Source: Basidiobolus heterosporus B8920
Taxonomy: Eukaryota > Basidiobolomycota > Basidiobolomycetes > Basidiobolales > Basidiobolaceae
DNA length: 13,121 bases
NCBI GenBank assembly: GCA_000697455.1
Contig: JNET01028328.1
Span: 1 to 13,121, forward strand
Reading direction: 5' to 3'
Shown here piece by piece: positions 8,397 through 13,121 of this stretch. Both the position numbers and the translations under genes were made by a program. Each line of letters starts with the position of its first letter. Position 1 is the stretch's first letter. Below the pieces are notes generated by a model. It had not been told where the DNA came from. It was given only the letters and a program-made list of their open reading frames with translations, and did no database searches.

Positions 8397-8427
8397 AATA
8401 AAATTCGTTGACTTCGATTCTAATAAA
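8397..8427 (+). terminator. Two AATAAA poly(A) signals for RPL21
   Basis: AATAAA occurs at 8397-8402 and again at 8422-8427, 40 and 65 nt after the RPL21 stop. Confidence 0.7.
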
Positions 8428-8445
8428 AATCCAGAATAATGAATG

Positions 8446-8451
8446 TTTATT
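8446..8451 (-). terminator. Candidate poly(A) signal for RAC1
   Basis: TTTATT on the plus strand reads AATAAA on the minus strand, about 200 nt after the RAC1 stop. It lies within 20 bp of the RPL21 signals, so the two convergent transcripts would end almost face to face. Confidence 0.5.
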
Positions 8452-8512
8452 ATCTGGGTGTCCAATTAAGTAAAGTATTTAAACAGTGGTTAAGATCTTG
8501 ACAAAAAGGCAG

Positions 8513-8605
8513 TTGGCGTGGTGTGCGTGCGTCGTGAAGCTTGTGTATATCGGTGTGAGTGTAGATGTGGGTCTGCGTGTGTTCGTGCGTGTGTACGTGT
8601 AGGTG
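8513..8605. repeat. GT-rich low-complexity tract in the RAC1 3' UTR
   Basis: The plus strand is an irregular run of GTGTGCGTGCGT, GTGTGTACGTGTAGG and similar words, so the RAC1 transcript would carry a CA-rich stretch. It is not a perfect microsatellite. Its position is just before the RAC1 poly(A) signal. Confidence 0.65.
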
Positions 8606-8647
8606 AATAATTTAGATGAAGGCAGCCATCAATCTCAAATACGTTCT

Positions 8648-9477
<830 letters not shown>

Positions 9478-9820
9478 GATAAGCCGATATAGAGAAGATT
9501 AAGAAAAAAAGCAGGGACTAAGTTGAGTTAGAAAGAAACAATTAAAAGAGACCCTAATCAAATTTATTCCTCAAAAGACAAAGAAGGTTAATTTAGAGTA
9601 GAAGCGTGAAGATTGATTTGGTCACCAGTAATAAACCATCAGGATGGAAATTGGGGGAGATGTTGCTGCATAAAGTAGTGGTTACCCCTGGAAGCCAGGA
9701 TGGAAGCTAGGATAAATTGTTCCTATCATCACTTGTGATTACAATTTCAGCTGAAGACCATCATCGTTGGTGTGAATACAATGGATTGTTGTGCGTCTCT
9801 TGTTAAGGAAATAATTGGAG

Positions 9821-9826
9821 TTTATT
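9821..9826 (-). terminator. Candidate poly(A) signal for TDP1
   Basis: TTTATT on the plus strand reads AATAAA on the minus strand, roughly 160 nt downstream of the TDP1 stop and beyond the 11 bp repeat. Confidence 0.45.
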
Positions 9827-9870
9827 ATGGTTGTCATTAATAAACATTCTCAATGGCCAATAGTAAATTG

Positions 9871-9914
9871 CACAAATACCGCACAAATACCACACAAATA
9901 CCGCACAAATACCG
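9871..9914. repeat. Four tandem copies of CACAAATACCG (11 bp)
   Basis: Units lie at 9871-9881, 9882-9892, 9893-9903 and 9904-9914. Only the last base of the second unit differs. The array lies in the probable TDP1 3' UTR. Confidence 0.9.
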
Positions 9915-9986
9915 ACCCAGCTATGTACTGTTACACAATGCAGCTCTCTATTCCACAATGCCTCCGGTAGCCTTCTATTCTACCAA

Positions 9987-12459
9987 CTACCTTTGAAACC
10001 AGGTTTCTCCAAACAAATCAGGCTCATGATATTCATCGTTCCATACCTGTTATTGTATTAGTCGATGTACGATGCATTAGATGGTAAACCCACTTACCCA
10101 GGGCTTGTCTGGCAGAGGCGTGAAGCAAGTAAGCAAAGCCGATCAATTGCTGCGATCAACAACTGTGAATAGTAAATGAAGTTACCTGAGAGGGTGTATG
10201 GAGTTGGTGGTAAATCATAGGGCAAGGGACACCAATAACGATGGATATCGGGGGACTGCTTGGGGGCTGTGACGAGGTGGTGTTTTGGAGTTAATAGGAT
10301 CTCAGAATCGAGTCCAGGCTATATTGGCAGATGATAAGTAATTGTATTGTTGCTGGCTCATCAAGACAATGTTTTGAGACCTCGATTGACCCAGGAGTGT
10401 ACACCACGCCTAATTCGAAGGATCGAATATACAACTGGGGATTGGCCGTGGATTTCTTTTCTAGTGCGCCCCTGAACCGTGAAACGACATTAAAAGATGT
10501 ACTAATATTATGTAGATGACACCTACCAAGCTGCTTTGGACAGATTCGAGGAGGTAAGCATACACCAGGCGAGCTCGTTTCCGTCGTTTGTCACTCGGGC
10601 GTAAGTCTGGAACAATCAGTTTACGTTGAATCAATACATCGTGATGATACCTTGAGTGGCGCTTACTTTGATGTGAGGCATTGCTCGATCTAAGCCTTGA
10701 TCCGTGGCTTTCCAGTGGCACATGTATCTTTGTAAATAATGCTGTTGATTCTGAAAATTCTTGGCATCATAAGGAATCGATCCTCCAGCAGCATATCCCT
10801 CATAGCTGTCGATGTAGAATTAATACGAAGGCCATTTGCTAGTGCGGTTTGCTCTTACCTGTTTCTGACCTCGTCAACAGTCGGGAAAATCAACTTGATA
10901 TCAGGCATGTTGACTGAAGCTGTGCGAGAACCACCTTCTCCTACTTTTCTTCTTTTTGGTTGACTTGTCTCTTCGGTTGGACGGCATCTTGAGAAGCTTT
11001 CTGCGAGCTCTTTAGTTAACCAATCAGGTGTTTTCCCTAAAGAACCAATACTTGAAAACTGCTATCCATCAGCCTCAGCAACACACTGATCATCAAAGAG
11101 CGACATACTTGAAATATCAAGGAGCTGTCTTGAAACTGATTTCCCAATGGCATCTTGGATAAAACGTCCCGAATTCTCATGTGCCCCCATTTATGCAGCT
11201 CGGTGGCCACATGCCGTCCGGGAACTGAGGCCACAATAATGCCCTGGAAAGGTGTTCAGATTACTAGGTGCATCGCATCAATAAGATCTCACTAGAGTCC
11301 AACCTTGCATGGTGAAAAGTCGAACTTTGAGACTTTATCTCGGGTACTTTTCAAGATGTTTCCATAAGCAGTAAGATATTCCAAAAAATCGTGCTCGAAT
11401 GCAGTGGGTTTACTATTACCAGTTTTCTTCTCAAGTAATGGACTAAATTGGAATGATTGGTTATTCTAAAGGGTTCATCGAGGCAGATAGAGCCGTCAAC
11501 CGAGCTTACCTCACATAGGCTGCTTGTGTCTTGTTCCTACAGTGAACAGGAATTAAGTTAGATCACTCAAAAACTTCCCCAACATAAAGCTACCTCCAAT
11601 CCTGAGGAATCAAGTTCGCGGTGTGAATGACGATTCGTAGCTTTTCTTCATAAAACAATATCATCGCCTAAATCAGTTCTTTATCAGTTAGAGCGTTCTA
11701 GAATAACCATGGACCTTTCATAACCATTCAACCTTACTATGGTGAGTTCCATAAGGTGGTAGTTGAGGTAAATGTGTTTTGATATTTCTGTACTTTTGCA
11801 CTTGATTCTATATAGTTGCAAAGGAATCGACTTTAGGGATGGTTCAAGAAAATAACGGGTTCATATATAGTCGAGTATCTACTACCGTTAGTGTGTGTGA
11901 ATTAGCCCCAGACATTCCATGAACAAACAAAATAGGAAGCTCCCGGTTATTTGAGGGTAATTTCGACATAAACCAGTCGACATCAACCAAATAATTAAAT
12001 TGAACCATGGCCTTCAACTCTCCCTTTCAAACAAGCAGTCAGCTTCATACTACTGGCTAACCAAAGATCGAACAACTACCTGGAATAGTTGTTCTATACT
12101 GATTCGTTCTCTGTTTTCCTCCTTGGGTGCATCGTGAACCTCCAATAGATTAAACAAACAAGTTGGAGAACTTGAAGAGATTTTACACTTAGAAACGAGG
12201 GTGTTTTTTGAACTATCCGAATCAGAGATTTTTCTGGCGTTCTTTACATATTCACGTTCTTCGAGCTCGAATTGTTTCTACGATAGTTTGAAAAAAAGAA
12301 AGTTTAAAGGTCAAATCCTTATATTCTATCTGATATGAAGTCTAAAAGACCGTTTAGTTCTTTTCAAACCTGTAGCTCTAAAGCAAGACGCTCATCTTCC
12401 TGTATCTGCTTTTCCTTTGCAGAGTCCAGATAACCTGCCTGGTTTTGACGATTCATCAT
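9987..12459 (-). CDS. TDP1: Tyrosyl-DNA phosphodiesterase TDP1, 15 exons, 517 aa
   Basis: TDP1 removes stalled topoisomerase I and other adducts from DNA 3' ends in the nucleus, using two HxK motifs of the phospholipase D fold. Exons in transcript order: 12370-12459, 12080-12277, 11886-12011, 11733-11807, 11594-11667, 11515-11536, 11304-11465, 11109-11243, 10859-11061, 10667-10805, 10527-10606, 10408-10471, 10186-10300, 10098-10108, 9987-10046 (1554 nt, 518 codons). [11 protein letters not shown] opens the catalytic core near residue 100. The first motif is GTHHSK with His161/Lys163. [13 protein letters not shown] follows. The second motif is PHIK with His406/Lys408, followed by [11 protein letters not shown] (Asn429), [19 protein letters not shown] and DKPWVW. 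The N-terminus is short and acidic with a ubiquitin-interacting-motif-like helix. Exons 6 (22 nt) and 14 (11 nt) are very small. Introns 1, 4 and 7 use GTTTGA, GTTGAA and GTTGGA donors. The intron 6 and intron 12 donors were picked over close alternatives by frame and family fit. Confidence 0.92.
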
Positions 12460-12739
12460 TCTTACCGTAAGAAGATCGGGGTTTTTTATATAATGAATAT
12501 ATCGAATTTAAGTAACATTCACTAGCATAAATCTATTGAATTGGATGAAACAATCTCTGCTTCGGTCATGTGACTCCCCCCACATTAAATATCATGAATA
12601 ACGTTTGCATAGGTCATCTAGCTCTTGGTTCAAGTGAACATGAAGTATAAAAAGGGAGATTATAGCCGTTTTGGCTTCAATTCTCTGACTTACGGTCCTT
12701 ACTCTCATTTCATTGTGAGCCACTTCGTCTAATAATAAA
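12460..12739. promoter_or_regulatory. Divergent promoter shared by TDP1 and ELF1
   Basis: This 280 bp region separates the TDP1 start (minus) from the ELF1 start (plus). It is AT-rich, with TATAAAAA at 12646-12653 oriented toward ELF1 and a TATATAA-like tract at about 12483-12492 oriented toward TDP1. No protein-like frame is present except one antisense to ELF1. Confidence 0.6.
12646..12653 (+). promoter_or_regulatory. TATAAAAA box upstream of ELF1
   Basis: TATAAAAAGG lies about 90 bp upstream of the ELF1 ATG, a spacing suited to a TATA box with a leader of roughly 60 nt. Confidence 0.5.
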
Positions 12740-13121
12740 ATGGGGAAACGTAAATCCAGTAGTAAAGCGCCAACCAAGAGAAAAGTTGTACTCGACACCA
12801 CATTTAACTGTCTTTTTTGCAACCACGAGAAGTCCATATCTTGCAGACTGTAAGAAGTAAACCTTCTGCGCTTGTGGCTGCCCCCTTCACTCACCAAGTT
12901 TACCTTCTTGTAGGGAGAAAGACAGTAAGATTGGTCACTTGAGTTGTCGCATTTGTTCAGCAAGCTTTCAGTGTATGATTAACTACCTGAGTGAACCCAT
13001 TGATGTCTACAGTGAGTGGATAGACGCTTGTGAGAAGATTAACCAAGAAACTGACGAACGAGAAAGGTCGGGCTCACCCATTGAACGCCGGCCTCGTAAG
13101 TACTATGACGAAGACGACGAG
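12740..13121 (+). CDS. ELF1: Transcription elongation factor ELF1 (ELOF1), 5' part
   Basis: Elf1/ELOF1 is a small zinc protein that rides with RNA polymerase II, aids passage through nucleosomes and is needed in transcription-coupled repair. Exon 1 at 12740-12849 encodes [15 protein letters not shown], a basic tail. [13 protein letters not shown] follows, with the first zinc pair Cys24/Cys27. A 64 bp intron at 12850-12913 (GTAAGA...TTGTAG) leads to exon 2 from 12914, with the second pair Cys48/Cys51 (SCRIC), then [20 protein letters not shown], the conserved family signature. After this the frame continues into an acidic tail ([12 protein letters not shown]) to the window edge. That extends past the roughly 83 aa animal form, as in fungal Elf1 proteins. 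No stop is reached, so the gene is cut by the window. Confidence 0.95.

Larger units (their letters stand above)
9478..9986. other. Intergenic: RAC1 promoter and TDP1 3' UTR
   Basis: These 509 bp separate two minus-strand genes. A TTTATT at 9821-9826 is a plausible minus-strand poly(A) signal for TDP1, about 160 nt after its stop. Another at 9563-9568 lies too near RAC1 to be preferred. An 11 bp tandem repeat lies at 9871-9914. No frame here resembles a protein. Confidence 0.6.

Noticed and set aside
9639-9732. A possible box C/D snoRNA on the minus strand (GTGATGA at 9726-9732, CTGA at 9639-9642).
   Set aside because: There is no convincing terminal stem around the boxes and no clear C'/D' pair. 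A 7-mer of this degeneracy is expected a few times by chance in a window this size.
12592-12963. A 123-codon open frame on the minus strand between TDP1 and ELF1.
   Set aside because: Most of it is antisense to ELF1 exon 1, its intron and the start of exon 2, and the remainder lies in the promoter. No family likeness was seen.

Overview
This window is a gene-dense stretch of a fungal nuclear chromosome. It holds nine host protein genes, and all except the small serine palmitoyltransferase subunit and (in its coding part) RPL21 are interrupted by short spliceosomal introns, mostly 47-120 bp with one of 197 bp. Branch sites are typically TNCTAAY/CTGAY and acceptors end in YAG or AAG. The gene set points to an early-diverging fungal lineage (Mucoromycota/Zoopagomycota-like) rather than a yeast. 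It combines a Rac GTPase beginning MQAIKCVVVGDG, an animal-like small subunit of serine palmitoyltransferase, a homologue of the animal FERRY-complex protein C12orf4, and a fungal-type Ste50 adaptor. I cannot name the genus from sequence alone.

Layout. 1-223 (+): the 3' end of PRP4 (U4/U6 snRNP WD40 protein). 750-2269 (+): STE50 (SAM, coiled coil, Ras-association), 8 exons. 2741-5622 (+): a C12orf4/FERRY3 homologue with an added UBA domain, 11 exons. 5921-6121 (-): small subunit of serine palmitoyltransferase. 6636-7396 (-): ribosomal protein S9 (uS4), 2 exons. 7875-8357 (+): ribosomal protein L21 (eL21). 8648-9477 (-): RAC1, 4 exons. 9987-12459 (-): TDP1, tyrosyl-DNA phosphodiesterase, 15 exons. 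12740-13121 (+): ELF1/ELOF1 transcription elongation factor, running off the end.

The exon models were built by hand from splice signals, reading frame and remembered family sequence. For every complete gene the exon lengths add to a whole number of codons ending in a stop: STE50 346 aa, FERRY3 703, SPTSS 66, RPS9 187, RPL21 160, RAC1 192, TDP1 517. Where two donors or acceptors compete, the entry says so. Comparisons with human or yeast proteins are from memory, not from a search.

Arrangement. Two divergent pairs share short promoters: RPS9/RPL21 (478 bp) and TDP1/ELF1 (280 bp). RPL21 and RAC1 converge, with AATAAA signals on opposite strands less than 60 bp apart. FERRY3 and the SPT subunit also converge. 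Intergenic DNA is limited to about 280-530 bp and holds only small tandem repeats, AT tracts and poly(A) signals. I see no transposon, virus-like element, tRNA, rRNA or CRISPR array. I do not see a new multi-gene system. The most interesting points are the UBA-bearing FERRY3 homologue, the very small exons and GTT-type donors, the repair-linked TDP1/ELF1 divergent pair, and the animal-like SPT subunit.
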